Positions 17,829 to 26,955 of a stretch of 64,000 nucleotides of DNA are shown here, piece after piece. How positions within the stretch are numbered: the first letter of the stretch is position 1; every line of letters begins with the position of its first letter. Source of the DNA: CAVQCJ01 sp963771835 (GTDB taxonomy: Bacteria; Actinomycetota; Actinomycetes; Prado026). Position numbers and translations under genes: made by a program. The notes under the pieces were generated by a model that worked only from the letters and a program-made list of their open reading frames with translations, did not search any database and was not told the origin of the DNA. The stretch covers positions 310,001 to 374,000 of the forward strand of contig CAVYVA010000004.1 in NCBI GenBank assembly GCA_963771835.1. The letters run 5' to 3'.

Positions 17829-19064
17829 CTACTGCGCCGGGTCGTAGTAGTGCGCGTACTGCCAGGTTCCCCGCTCCACCAGCTCGGTGTCCGCCAGTCG
17901 GGCGAACCGGTCCGGGGCGAGCACCGACAGGCCTCCGGTCGGCTCGCCGCGCACGATCCACGCCGCCAGCTCCTCGCCCAGCGCCGGGGACGACGAGAAC
18001 CCCGACCCGTTGCAGCCGGAGAGCACCCACAGCCCGCGCACCCCGGGGACCGGGCCGACGACGAACCGGCCGTCGGGGCTCATCGTGAACAGCCCGCCGC
18101 GGTGCTCGGCCACCGGCCCGCCGGCCGACGGGACCTCCGCGGCGACCGCCTTGGCGAACCCGTCCAGCACCGCGGCGTCGAGCGGGACGTCGTCGGTGCC
18201 GAACGACGCCGGCTGGGCCCGCGGGTCGACCGGTAGCGGCTCGGCCTCGAAGCCGCCGACCATCAGCCCGCCGCGGGCGGGTCGCAGGTAGACCGCCGCG
18301 TCGACGACGCGCACGATCGGGTCGGCCGCCGCGACGGACGCGGTCGGCTCGGTCACGTGCAGCTGGTGACGCACCGGCGCGACCGCCACGTCGGCGCCCG
18401 CGCACGCGGCGATCTGCCGGACCCACGCACCCGCCGCGTCGACGACACAAGCCGCCCGCACCCGGCGACGGTCGGTCGCGACACCGTCCACCGCCCCGCC
18501 GGTCACGGTCACGTCGAGCACCTGCTCGTGCTCGGCGAGCTGGACACCGAGCCGCCGGCACGCGTCGGCGTACGCCCGCACCAGCAAGGTCGGCTCCTCG
18601 ACGTACACGTCTTCGGGGCACCAGACCCCGACCTCCGCCCCGGTCGGTGCGTAGAAAGTGCACCGGTCGCGGAGCCCGGACGGCGTGAGCTCGCCGACCT
18701 CGACCCCCCAGCCACCCGACGCCGCAACCTCGGAGCGCAGCATGGCCTGGTGCTCGGGCGTGCGAGCCACCAGCAGCGCGCCGGAGCGGCGGATGTCCAG
18801 CGAGACGCCGGCCCACTCCTCGAAGGACAGCGCCTTCTCGATGCTGCGCCGCGCCAGCCGGGTACGGAGCGCGTCGGCCTGCACCGACTTGAACAGCCCG
18901 GCCGCGCGACCGGAGGCCTGCGAGCCGACCCCGCGCCGCTCGACCAGTACGACCGAGCGCCCGAGCAGCGCGCAGTGCAGGGCGGTGCTCAGCCCGAGCG
19001 CCCCGCCCCCGACGACGACGACGTCCGCAGCATCCGTGGCATCTGCGGCAGAGTCCGAGGTCAC
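17829..19064 (-). CDS. FAD-dependent oxidoreductase, DAO family
   Basis: 411 residues from GTG 19064. The N-terminal dinucleotide motif DVVVVGGGALGLSTALHCAL and the later GLWVLSGCNGSGFSSSPALG fit the D-amino-acid/sarcosine oxidase (DAO) superfamily. The gene follows the cyclase stop by nine bases but also has its own TAGGTT box six bases before the start, so it may be transcribed both from the operon and from a leaderless promoter. It probably oxidises a secondary amine or amino acid. The order cyclase, DAO, amine oxidase suggests linked amine use under cAMP control (inference). Confidence 0.82.
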   Translation of the reverse strand: MTSDSAADATDAADVVVVGGGALGLSTALHCALLGRSVVLVERRGVGSQASGRAAGLFKSVQADALRTRLARRSIEKALSFEEWAGVSLDIRRSGALLVARTPEHQAMLRSEVAASGGWGVEVGELTPSGLRDRCTFYAPTGAEVGVWCPEDVYVEEPTLLVRAYADACRRLGVQLAEHEQVLDVTVTGGAVDGVATDRRRVRAACVVDAAGAWVRQIAACAGADVAVAPVRHQLHVTEPTASVAAADPIVRVVDAAVYLRPARGGLMVGGFEAEPLPVDPRAQPASFGTDDVPLDAAVLDGFAKAVAAEVPSAGGPVAEHRGGLFTMSPDGRFVVGPVPGVRGLWVLSGCNGSGFSSSPALGEELAAWIVRGEPTGGLSVLAPDRFARLADTELVERGTWQYAHYYDPAQ

Positions 19065-19070
19065 GCGGCC

Positions 19071-19076
19071 AACCTA
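19071..19076 (-). promoter_or_regulatory. -10 box of leaderless DAO gene, overlapping the cyclase stop
   Basis: TAGGTT on the minus strand, six bases before GTG 19064. Its first three bases are the TAG stop of the cyclase reading frame (19074-19076). Confidence 0.45.
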
Positions 19077-19760
19077 GCCCTGCGGTGACGCGGCCAACGG
19101 CCCCTTCGTCGGCGGGAACCGGCCGATGGCGACGGCGACGGCGGCCAGCACGAGCAGGAGCGTGACCGCCACGCCCGCACCTACCAGCATCCAGCGGGCG
19201 GCCTCGCGCTGAGCTGAGTCTTGTCCTGCGGCGTCGGACGGACCCGGACCAGCGGTGTCCGGCCATGCACGCCCTTCAGACGCGCCCGACCGTGCTCCTC
19301 GTAGGCAACCCCGGGCACCGCGCCGGCCAGATGGGTCAGCTCACGGGTCGCCAGCACCTGTCCAGGTCCGGCGCGCGAGCACAACCGGGCCGCGACGTTG
19401 ACCGCGCTGCCCGACGTTGCCTCGCCCGCGGCCACTGCCTCACCCACGTCGAGCCCGACCCCCACGATCAGCGGCACGTCACCGTTCGCGATCGCGGCAG
19501 CCATGAAGCCCTGCTGCATCGCGATCGCCGCGCGGACGGCGTCCCGGCCGAGTCGAACACCGCGAACACCTCGTCACCCCAGGTCCCACGGACCGCGCCC
19601 CCGTTGGCACCCACCGTCTCGGTGACAGCCCGTGTGAACCGAGCCAAACGGGCGGGGCTCGGTCGTCCCGTTCGAAGGACCGGGGTCCTCAGCGGAGGTC
19701 GGCGGACCGTCCACGCGGACAGCATGGCACCGCCGCTCGGGCCCGGCCACGGCGATTCAT
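19074..19760 (-). pseudogene. Class III adenylate/guanylate cyclase homologue, frame-broken, C-terminal membrane segment
   Basis: Two frames together give a cyclase homology domain. VRGTWGDEVFAVFDSA (frame ending near 19544) continues with DAVRAAIAMQQGFMAAA in the next frame if one G is added. It runs through GSAVNVAARLCSRAG and shifts again near 19245, then ends in a clear membrane helix (WMLVGAGVAVTLLLVLAAVA) and the TAG at 19074. ATG 19760 overlaps the Crp stop as ATGA, but the N-terminal metal-binding FADxxGST region is not readable in any one frame, so a third break or real loss is likely. The usual substrate lysine before GDE is absent. It is probably inactive or mis-sequenced. Confidence 0.6.
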
Positions 19761-20449
19761 CCGAGGGCTTCGAGACGGTCCGGGTGCACGGACACGATCC
19801 GCGCACCGACCCGCTCGATCGCGCCTCGGGCCTCGAGCGCGACGATCGCGCGGTTCACCTGCTGCCGGGATCCGCCGACCAGCCGGGCCAGCTCGGTCTG
19901 GTTCAGCCGCAGGTCGACGCTTACCGGTGCACCAGGCCGGTGCGCCCCGGGCTGCGCAGACGCAGCCGCAGCGAGGAACTTCGCCACCCGCCCCTGGAGG
20001 TCCACGAGCACCAGGTCGGTGACGTGGTCGTCGACCTGACGGATCACCGCGGCCAGCGAGGTGAGCAGCGCCGCGCCGACTTGGGCCGCCTCGCGCATCA
20101 GCCGGCGGACCTCGGGCCTGGGTATCGCCACCACGACGGACGGTTCGCGCGCGGTAGCCGTGGCCGTGCGCGGGCCGTCGTCGATGACCGAGAGCTCCCC
20201 GAACGTGCTCGGCGGCTCCAGGACCGCGAGGGTCACCTCGCCGCCCTGCGCGGAGATGACCGAAAGGGCGATCGAACCCTCTCCGACCAGGAACATCCCG
20301 CCACCCACGTCACCGCGGGCGAAGACCTGCTCCCCCTTGACGTACCTGCGGACGCGGCACTCGCGCGCAAGACGGTCCAGCTGGTCGGGCTTCAGCCCGC
20401 CGAACACGTCACTGCGCGCGAGCGCCCGCGTCACCGCTTCGTGCGTCAT
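19757..20449 (-). CDS. Crp/Fnr family transcription regulator
   Basis: 230 residues. A cyclic-nucleotide-binding domain at about 15-130 has GGGMFLVGEGSIAL and FGELSVIDDGPRTATATA, where Glu, Arg and Thr match the phosphate-binding cassette of cAMP-binding Crp proteins. A helix-turn-helix follows at about 175-210 (LNQTELARLVGGSRQQVNRA). It lacks the Cys ligands of Fnr, so it is Crp-like. It lies directly upstream of the damaged cyclase with an ATGA overlap, suggesting a cAMP-response cassette governing the two oxidases downstream (inference). Confidence 0.87.
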   Translation of the reverse strand: MTHEAVTRALARSDVFGGLKPDQLDRLARECRVRRYVKGEQVFARGDVGGGMFLVGEGSIALSVISAQGGEVTLAVLEPPSTFGELSVIDDGPRTATATAREPSVVVAIPRPEVRRLMREAAQVGAALLTSLAAVIRQVDDHVTDLVLVDLQGRVAKFLAAAASAQPGAHRPGAPVSVDLRLNQTELARLVGGSRQQVNRAIVALEARGAIERVGARIVSVHPDRLEALG

Positions 20450-20491
20450 GGCCGTCGCCCACCTGAGTCGATGACGACCATGACAACCGCC

Positions 20492-20773
20492 TCACGGCAT
20501 CTGCAGCTGACGGGTCTGAACCGTGTGCCGCCTGGACAGTACTGCGATCCCGGTGACGACTGCAGCGAGCAGGATGACGATGGCGGCCCCGGACGCCATC
20601 CAGGCGACCTGCTGGACGAACGAGGTCCCGCCGTCGGTGAAGGGGGCAATGCCCCCAGGGTCGTTCCCGCCCACCGGGTCGGTGGCCGCGTAGGCGGCCG
20701 AGCCGATAGCCAGCGGCAGGAACGTGAACAGTCCGACGAGCAGTCGGACCAGTGGGCGAGTGACTGCGGACAT
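20492..20773 (-). CDS. Small exported/membrane protein of unknown function
   Basis: 93 residues from ATG 20773, chosen because AAGGAGAAGG lies at ribosome-site distance; the open frame extends further upstream without a good site. It has a signal-like helix (RLLVGLFTFLPLAIGSAAYA), a short outer segment (PVGGNDPGGIAPFTDGG) and a second helix (AAIVILLAAVVTGIAVLS) with a basic inner tail. No family is recognised. It heads the row Crp, cyclase, oxidases, 42 bases before the Crp start. Confidence 0.65.
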   Translation of the reverse strand: MSAVTRPLVRLLVGLFTFLPLAIGSAAYAATDPVGGNDPGGIAPFTDGGTSFVQQVAWMASGAAIVILLAAVVTGIAVLSRRHTVQTRQLQMP

Positions 20774-20888
20774 CGGCCTTCTCCTTCGGACGCGCGCCGC
20801 GAGTTCGGCACGAGCGCAGGCTCCACCCGCCGGCACGCAGGGTGCTGTCACCGGGGAGACACCCGGCGCATGTTGGCGCTGCTTGGCG

Positions 20889-22031
20889 CTACTTGTCCTT
20901 CAGGAGCTGCCGGGCGACCACGACCCGCTGGATCTGGTTCGTGCCCTCGTAGATCTGGGTGATCTTCGCGTCGCGCATCATCCGCTCGACCGGGTAGTCC
21001 TTCGTGTACCCGTACCCGCCGAGCAGCTGGACGGCGTCCGTCGTGATCTCCATCGCCGAGTCCGATGCGAAGCACTTGGCCGCAGCCGCGAACGCGCCGG
21101 CGTCCGGCTCGCCCCGCTCGGACCTCGCCGCTGCCGCGTACGTCAGCTCGCGGGCTGCGTGCAGCTTGATCTGCATGTCGGCGAGCATGAACTGCAGACC
21201 CTGGAACTCCGCGATCGCCTTGCCGAACTGCTTGCGCTCCTTGACGTACCCGGTGGCGTAGTCGAGGGCGCCCTGCGCGATGCCGACCGCCTGCGCGGCG
21301 ATCGTGGGGCGGGTGTGGTCCAGCGCTCTCAGCGCCGTCGAGAAGCCCGTCCCGGGCTCGCCGATGATGCGGTCGGGCGGGAGCCGCACCTTGTCGAAGT
21401 AGAGCTCGCGGGTCGGCGATCCCTTGATGCCGAGCTTCTTCTCCGGGGCGCCGAGCGTGAAGCCGGCGTCGTCCGCGTGCACGACGAACGCCGAGATGCC
21501 GCGCGAGCCGGCCGCCGGGTCGGTCACCGCCATCACCGTGTAGTAGCGCGAGACGCCGGCGTTGGTGATCCAGCGCTTGACCCCGTCGAGCAGCCACCCG
21601 TCGCCGTCGGGGACCGCGCGGCAGCGCATCGCTGCCGCGTCGCTGCCGGCCTCCGGCTCGGACAGCGCGTACGAGAACATCGCCTCGCCGCTGGCGACCT
21701 CGGGCAGGTAGCGCTGCTTGAGCTCCTCGCTGCCGCTGAGCAGGATCCCCATCGTCCCGAGCTTGTTCACCGCCGGGATCAGCGAGGCGGACGCGCAGCC
21801 GCGCGCGACCTCCTCGATGACGATGCACGAGGACACCGCGTCGGCCCCCGCGCCGCCGTACTCGTCCGGGATGTGCACGGCGTGGAAGTCGGACGCGACC
21901 AGCGCGGCGAGGGCCTCGGCGGGGAACTGCGCCGACTCGTCGACGGCCGCGGCGTGCGGCGCGATCTTGTCCTCGACGAGCCTGCGCACGGACTCGCGCA
22001 GCAGCTCGTGCTCCTCGGACAGCTCCGGCAC
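20889..22031 (-). CDS. Acyl-CoA dehydrogenase
   Basis: 380 residues from GTG 22031. It has all three ACAD domains: an N-terminal helical domain, a beta-domain with FSYALSEPEAGSDAAAMRCR (FAD/substrate loop), and a C-terminal domain with QLLGGYGYTKDYPVERMMRD and ITQIYEGTNQIQRVVVARQL. The glutamate in IYEGTNQ is at the catalytic-base position of short/medium-chain enzymes. It introduces an alpha-beta double bond into acyl-CoA and passes electrons to ETF. It is monocistronic and diverges from UDP-glucose dehydrogenase. Chain-length specificity is not assigned. Confidence 0.9.
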   Translation of the reverse strand: MPELSEEHELLRESVRRLVEDKIAPHAAAVDESAQFPAEALAALVASDFHAVHIPDEYGGAGADAVSSCIVIEEVARGCASASLIPAVNKLGTMGILLSGSEELKQRYLPEVASGEAMFSYALSEPEAGSDAAAMRCRAVPDGDGWLLDGVKRWITNAGVSRYYTVMAVTDPAAGSRGISAFVVHADDAGFTLGAPEKKLGIKGSPTRELYFDKVRLPPDRIIGEPGTGFSTALRALDHTRPTIAAQAVGIAQGALDYATGYVKERKQFGKAIAEFQGLQFMLADMQIKLHAARELTYAAAARSERGEPDAGAFAAAAKCFASDSAMEITTDAVQLLGGYGYTKDYPVERMMRDAKITQIYEGTNQIQRVVVARQLLKDK

Positions 22032-22104
22032 GTCGCCTCCCGCGCTGAACTTGCTTGGACGTCAAAGTACCGTACCGGCGGCAGTCACCCGCCGCGAGTT
22101 GACC

Positions 22105-22110
22105 TAGGCT
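22105..22110 (+). promoter_or_regulatory. -10 box of leaderless UDP-glucose dehydrogenase gene
   Basis: TAGGCT on the plus strand, six bases before GTG 22117, indicating a leaderless message. Confidence 0.5.
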
Positions 22111-22116
22111 CGCCAG

Positions 22117-23437
22117 GTGACCCATCGAATCACCGTCATCGGTACCGGCTACCTGGGCGCCACCCACGCGGCCGCCATGGCCGAGCTCGGCTACGAGGTC
22201 CTCGGCGTCGACATCGACGCCAAGAAGATCGAGCAGCTGTCCGCCGGCGACGTGCCGTTCTACGAGCCGGAGCTGCCCGAGCTGGTCCGCAAGGGGCTGG
22301 CATCCGGAGCGCTGCGGTTCGCCACCGACCCGGCCGAGGCGGCGGCGTTCGGCGACGTGCACTTCGTCTGCGTGGGGACCCCGCAGAAGCAGGGCAGCTA
22401 CGCCGCCGACCTGACCGCGCTGGACACCGCGACCGAGTCGCTGGCCGCGCACCTGGGCCGGCCGGCGCTCGTGGTGGGCAAGTCGACGGTGCCGGTGGGG
22501 ACGGCCCAGCGGATGGCGAGCCGGCTGCGCGCGCTGGCGCCGGCCGGGCGACGGCATCGAGCTGGCCTGGAACCCCGAGTTCCTGCGCGAGGGCTACGCG
22601 GTCAAGGACAGCCTCGACCCGGACCGGCTGGTGTTCGGCGTGGGGTCGCCCGAGGCCGAGGCCACGCTGCGCGCGGTGTACGCGCCGGTGATCGCCCGGG
22701 GCACCCCGGTGGTGGTGGCCGACCTGCCGACGTCCGAGCTGGTCAAGGTCGCGGCGAACTCCTTCCTGGCCACGAAGATCTCGTTCATCAACGCGATGGC
22801 CGAGCTGTGCGAGGCCACCGGCGCCGACGTCGCGACGCTCTCCGAGGCGCTCGCGCACGACAACCGCATCGGCGGGGAGTTCCTGCGGGCCGGGCTCGGC
22901 TTCGGCGGCGGCTGCCTGCCCAAGGACATCCGCGCCTTCATGGCCCGGGCCGGCGAGCTCGGCGTGGACCAGGCCCTGACGTTCCTGCGCGAGGTCGACG
23001 CCATCAACCAGCGGCGGCGCGCTCGGACCGTCGACCTGGCCAGGGCCGCGCTGGGCGGCTCGTTCGACGGCCGCTCGGTGACCGTGCTGGGCGCGGCGTT
23101 CAAGCCCGACTCCGACGACGTGCGCGACTCGCCGGCGCTCGACGTCGCGGTGAACATCCACGAGCAGGGCGGCCGGGTCCGCGTCTACGACCCCGAGGCG
23201 ATGGAGAACGCCAGGGCGCGGTTCCCGCTGCTGACGTACTCCCACGACGTCCAGTCCGCCTGCGAAGGCGCGGACATCGTGCTGCACCTGACCGAGTGGG
23301 CCGAGTTCCGCGAGCTCGACCCCGCACAGCTCGGCGAGGTCGTGGCCCACCGCCGCGTCGTCGACGGCCGCAGCGTGCTCGACGCCGAACGCTGGCGCGC
23401 GGCCGGGTGGACGTACCGCGCGCTGGGCCGCCCGTGA
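22117..23437 (+). pseudogene. ugd: UDP-glucose 6-dehydrogenase, one frame break
   Basis: Starts at GTG 22117 with ITVIGTGYLGATHAAAMAEL (NAD-binding) and runs intact to SRLRALAPAG. An apparent extra G in the GGG at 22546-22548 then moves the frame; the continuation GDGIELAWNPEFLREGYAV is perfect for the family. The rest keeps the nucleophilic cysteine (GFGGGCLPKDIRAF) and the C-terminal UDP-binding domain. It would oxidise UDP-glucose to UDP-glucuronate for envelope glycans. Corrected length is about 440 residues, normal. I regard the break as a consensus error. It overlaps the next gene by four bases (GTGA). Confidence 0.85.
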
Positions 23438-23877
23438 CCGAGGCCGCGGGCGAAGGGTACGGCGACCGGTACGCCGACCAGGCGGTGATCCGGCGGCTGC
23501 TGACCGACACCGAGGTGTGGGCCGTGGTAGGCCTCGCCGACAACCCGGCGCGGCCGGCGTGGGGCGTGGCCAGGCGGTTGCAGGCACACGGCAAACGGAT
23601 CGTCCCGGTGCACCCGCGGGCGGAGACGGTGCACGGCGAGCAGGGCTACCCGACGCTCGCCGACGTCCCGGTACCGGTGGACGTGGTCGACCTGTTCGTG
23701 AACTCCGGACGGGTGGGCGAGCTGATCGACCAGGCCGTCGCGATCGGGGCACCGGCGATCTGGACCCAGCTGGACGTCGTCGACGAGGCAGCGGCGGCGC
23801 GGGCCGCGGCCGCCGGCCTCGACGTGGTGATGGACCGCTGCCCGGCGATCGAAGGACCCCGGCTCGGCCTGTGGTGA
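23434..23877 (+). CDS. CoA-binding domain protein (YccU-like)
   Basis: 147 residues from GTG 23434, overlapping the UDP-glucose dehydrogenase stop. A Rossmann-type CoA-binding fold is shown by VWAVVGLADNPARPAWGVAR, RIVPVHPRAETVHGEQGYPT and PVDVVDLFVNSGRVGELIDQ, ending MDRCPAIEGPRLGLW. These small proteins bind CoA and resemble the first domain of acetyl-CoA/succinyl-CoA synthetases. Their role is largely unknown. It converges with purE. Confidence 0.85.
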   Translation: MTEAAGEGYGDRYADQAVIRRLLTDTEVWAVVGLADNPARPAWGVARRLQAHGKRIVPVHPRAETVHGEQGYPTLADVPVPVDVVDLFVNSGRVGELIDQAVAIGAPAIWTQLDVVDEAAAARAAAAGLDVVMDRCPAIEGPRLGLW

Positions 23878-23892
23878 GCCGGCGCTGCGGTC

Positions 23893-23909
23893 AGCCGCGA
23901 GCCGCGGCT
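23893..23909. terminator. Short hairpin between CoA-binding protein and purE
   Basis: AGCCGCG (23893-23899), loop AGC, CGCGGCT (23903-23909): a 7-bp GC stem between two converging stop codons. Short and without a U tract, so only a weak candidate. Confidence 0.35.
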
Positions 23910-24418
23910 CAGGGACCCGGCGAGAACCCGGCCTCGGCCGCACCGGCGCGGCGGCGCCGCAGCCGGTCGCCCTTGGTGGCGGCCTCCTCGCCCAGCCGCG
24001 TCTGGAACGCTGCCATCGCCTCGCGCAGCGCCGGGTCGGCGACGGCCAGGATGCGTACGGCCAGCAGGCCGGCGTTGCGGGCCCCGGCGACCGACACGGT
24101 CGCGACCGGGACACCGGCCGGCATCTGCACGATCGACAGCAGGGAGTCGATGCCGTCCAGGTGAGCCAGCGGGACCGGGACGCCGATCACCGGCAGCGGG
24201 GTGACCGACGCGAGCATCCCCGGCAGGTGCGCGGCGCCGCCGGCGCCGGCGATCAGCACGCGCAGGCCGCGGTCGGCGGCCCCGGCTCCGTAGTCGAGCA
24301 TCTGGTGCGGCATGCGGTGGGCGGAGACCACGTCGACCTCGTACGGGACGTCGAACTCGTCCAGCGCGGTCGCCGCGGCCTCGAGCACGGGCCAGTCCGA
24401 GTCCGACCCCATGACCAC
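23909..24418 (-). CDS. purE: N5-carboxyaminoimidazole ribonucleotide mutase PurE
   Basis: 169 residues from GTG 24418. Class I PurE motifs are MGSDSDWPVLEAAATALDEF, SAHRMPHQMLDY and AGAGGAAHLPGMLASVT. It converts N5-CAIR to CAIR in purine synthesis. The normal family start (EPLVGVVMGSDSDW) lies upstream: GTG 24444 overlaps the purK stop as GTGA and reads VSET, but one base appears to be missing near 24435 before EPLVG. The true protein probably begins there and is coupled to purK. The C-terminal 25 residues are basic and variable. Confidence 0.9.
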   Translation of the reverse strand: MVMGSDSDWPVLEAAATALDEFDVPYEVDVVSAHRMPHQMLDYGAGAADRGLRVLIAGAGGAAHLPGMLASVTPLPVIGVPVPLAHLDGIDSLLSIVQMPAGVPVATVSVAGARNAGLLAVRILAVADPALREAMAAFQTRLGEEAATKGDRLRRRRAGAAEAGFSPGP

Positions 24419-24440
24419 GCCGACCAGCGGCTCGTCTCAC

Positions 24441-25603
24441 TCACTCGATGTCTCCGGTCAGGTAGGCGGCGGCGTGCCGCGCACGCTCCTGGAGGTCCTC
24501 GAGGTCGCGAACCGGTCACGGTCACGTGCCCGACCTTACGGCCCGGCCGGACCTGCTTGCCGTACACGTGGATCTTCAGCCCCGGGTCGTGCGCCATGCA
24601 GTGCAGGTACGCCGGGTACAGGTCGGGCAGCGTGCCGCCGAGGACGTTGACCATCACCGCGTGCGGCGCCAGCGCCGCGGGCGAGCCCAGCGGCAGGTCC
24701 AGGACCGCGCGCAGGTGCTGCTCGAACTGGCTCGTCACCGCCCCCTCGATCGTCCAGTGGCCGGTGTTGTGCGGGCGCAGTGCGAGCTCGTTGACCAGCA
24801 CGCCGCCGGGGGTGTCGAACAGCTCGACCGCCATCAGCCCGGTCACCTCGAGGTCTCCCGCGACCCGCAGCGCGGCCTCCTGGGCGGCGAGCGCGTGGTC
24901 CGGGAGCAGTCCGGGGGCGGGGGCGTACACCTCGCGGCAGATGCCGTCGCGCTGCACCGACTGGACCACCGGGTAGGCCACCGCCTGCCCCGACGGCGAG
25001 CGGGCCACCAGCACCGACAGCTCGCGGGTGAACGGGACGAGCTCCTCGACCAGCAGCCCTGGACCGTCCGGATGCCGGTCCAGCCAGTGCGCGGCGTCGG
25101 CCGGGCCGGTCACCACCGTGACGCCGCGGCCGTCGTACCCGCCGCGGACCGTCTTGAGCACCGCTCGGCCGTCGGCGGTGCCGGCGAGGAACTTCTCGAC
25201 GTCCTCCGCCGAGGACACCGGGGCCCAGCGCGGCACCGGCGACGCCCAGCGCGGTGAGCCGCTCGCGCATGACCCGCTTGTCCTGGCCGTGCACCAGGGC
25301 GGCCGGGCCGGGTCGCACCGCATGCCCCTCGTCCTGCAGGACGAGCAGGTGCTCGGTGGGCACGTGCTCGTGGTCGAAGGTGACGACGTCGCACCGGCGC
25401 GCGAACGCCCGCAGGTCGGCCAGGTCGCGGTAGTCGCCGACGGTCACGTCCGGGACGACCTGGGCGGCCGGGTCGTCGGCACGTCTCGCGAGCACCCGCA
25501 GGCTTATGCCGAGCTCGACCGCCGGGCCGACCGACATGCGGGCGAGCTGTCCGGCGCCCACGATCCCCACCGTCGGGAACCCCGACGCCGCCCGCCCGGT
25601 CAC
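24441..25603 (-). pseudogene. purK: N5-carboxyaminoimidazole ribonucleotide synthase PurK, two frame breaks
   Basis: Starts at GTG 25603 with VTGRAASGFPTVGIVGAGQL, seven bases after a TAGGGT box. The ATP-grasp enzyme reads well to RLTALGV. It changes frame near 25241 (one apparent extra base), continues VPRWAPVSSAEDVEKF through VLKTVRGGYDGRGV and NELALRPHNTGHWTIEGAV, and changes again near 24510 before DLEDLQERARHAAAYLTGDI and TGA 24441. It makes N5-CAIR from AIR, ATP and bicarbonate. Both breaks fall in GC-rich bases of an essential purine gene, so a sequencing cause is likely. Confidence 0.85.
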
Positions 25604-25610
25604 CCCGCCG

Positions 25611-25616
25611 ACCCTA
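25611..25616 (-). promoter_or_regulatory. -10 box of leaderless purK gene
   Basis: TAGGGT on the minus strand, seven bases before GTG 25603; supports that start over the upstream in-frame GTG at 25621. Confidence 0.5.
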
Positions 25617-25640
25617 CCCACCCGGCCTCACCCACCCGCC

Positions 25641-25720
25641 TCCCGACTCGTGCGCGCGTGTGTCGCCCCAACCCACCCCCTCCCGACTCGTGCGCGCGTC
25701 TGGGGCTCGCATGAGTCGGG
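25641..25720. repeat. Intergenic direct repeat and hairpin
   Basis: TCCCGACTCGTGCGCGCGT occurs at 25641-25659 and again at 25681-25699, a 40-base period. The second copy also pairs through CCCGACTC (25682-25689) with GAGTCGGG (25713-25720). It lies just past the stop of the acyl-CoA dehydrogenase at 25739 (minus strand), where the hairpin could act as its terminator. Confidence 0.6.
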
Positions 25721-25738
25721 GCGGGGACGGACGGAGGG

Positions 25739-26875
25739 TCAGAGGCCGAGGTCCCGGGCGATGAGGATGCGCTGGACCTCGGACGTGCCCTCGCCGATCT
25801 CGAGGACCTTCGCGTCCCGGTAGAAGCGGCCGACCGGGAACTCGTTGGTGTACCCGTACCCGCCGTGCACCTGGACCGCGTAGCGCGCGTTCTCCACCGC
25901 CGCCTCGGAGGCGTACAGCTTGGCGATCGCCGCCTGCCGCTTGAACGGCCGCCCGGCCATCAGCCGTGCCGCGGCGTCGTAGTACGCCAGCCGGGCTGTG
26001 TGCGCGCGAACCTCCATGTCGGCGATGAGGAACTGCACCGCCTGGTTGCGCCCGATCGCGCGACCGAAGGCCTCCCGCTCGGCGGCGTACCGCACGCACT
26101 CGTCGACGCAGCCCTGCGCCAGCCCGACCGCCAGCGCCGCGATCGCGATCCGCCCCTCGTCCAGGATCTGCAGGAACTGCGCGTACCCCCGTCCGCGCTC
26201 GCCGACCAGGTTCGTGACCGGCACGCGGCAGTCGTCGAAGGTCAGCCCGTGGGTGTCCGAGGCGCGCCAGCCCACCTTCGAGTACTCGGGACCGACCGTG
26301 AACCCAGCCGTCCCGCTCGGCACCAGGACCGAGGAGATCTCCCGGTCCGGACCGGTCAGCGCCGTGACCACGACGAACGCCGTCAACGCGGTCCCCGAGT
26401 TGGTGATGAAGGCCTTGGTCCCGTTGACGACCCACTCGTCACCGTCCAGCGCGGCGGTCGTACGGGTGGCGCCGGCGTCCGACCCGCCGCCGGGCTCGGT
26501 CAGCCCGAACGCCCCGAGCGCCGCTCCCGAGCACAGCTGCGGCAGCCACTCCCGCCGCAGCTCGTCGGTGCCGAACCGGAACAGCGGCATGGCCCCCAGC
26601 GAGACCGCCGCCTCGAGCGTGATCGCGACGGACGAGTCGACCCTGGCGAGCTCTTCGATGGCCAGGAACAGGGCCAGGGGGTCGCCGCCCATGCCGCCGT
26701 ACTCCTCCGGGAAGGGCAGCCCGAACAGCCCCATCCGGCCCATCCCGGCCACGATCGCGTACGGGAACTCGCCGCGCTCGTAGAGCTCGCCGATCGCCGG
26801 CCGCACCTCGGTGCGGGCGAAGTCCTCGACGCTCGCCCGCAGCGCCTCGTGCTCCGGGTCCAGTGCGGTGTCCAC
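25739..26875 (-). CDS. Acyl-CoA dehydrogenase (FadE25-like)
   Basis: 378 residues from GTG 26875, with AAGGAG eight bases upstream. ACAD motifs: LGAFGLTEPGGGSDAGATRT, KAFITNSG, YAVQVHGGYGYTNEFPVGRF and the catalytic-base region LEIGEGTSEVQRILIARDL. It oxidises a short or branched-chain acyl-CoA with electrons to ETF. The place beside purK/purE and GtrA matches M. tuberculosis fadE25. The nearby HMG-CoA lyase and second carboxylase beta chain hint at a leucine/isovaleryl-CoA role (inference). Confidence 0.9.
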   Translation of the reverse strand: MDTALDPEHEALRASVEDFARTEVRPAIGELYERGEFPYAIVAGMGRMGLFGLPFPEEYGGMGGDPLALFLAIEELARVDSSVAITLEAAVSLGAMPLFRFGTDELRREWLPQLCSGAALGAFGLTEPGGGSDAGATRTTAALDGDEWVVNGTKAFITNSGTALTAFVVVTALTGPDREISSVLVPSGTAGFTVGPEYSKVGWRASDTHGLTFDDCRVPVTNLVGERGRGYAQFLQILDEGRIAIAALAVGLAQGCVDECVRYAAEREAFGRAIGRNQAVQFLIADMEVRAHTARLAYYDAAARLMAGRPFKRQAAIAKLYASEAAVENARYAVQVHGGYGYTNEFPVGRFYRDAKVLEIGEGTSEVQRILIARDLGL

Positions 26876-26943
26876 CGAGCGGCTCCTTCACCTAGTCCGA
26901 GTCCGGCCCGACTCGCGGTTTCGCCATCGTGGCACGGGCCACG

Positions 26944-26949
26944 TACCCT
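26944..26949 (+). promoter_or_regulatory. -10 box of leaderless GtrA gene
   Basis: TACCCT on the plus strand, six bases before GTG 26956; decides that start over GTG 26929. Confidence 0.5.
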
Positions 26950-26955
26950 GACGCA

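Noticed and set aside
15853..19266. Minus-strand open frame of 1137 codons across two oxidase genes
   Set aside because: Runs out of frame through genes with full FAD motifs in another frame; composition is typical shadow.
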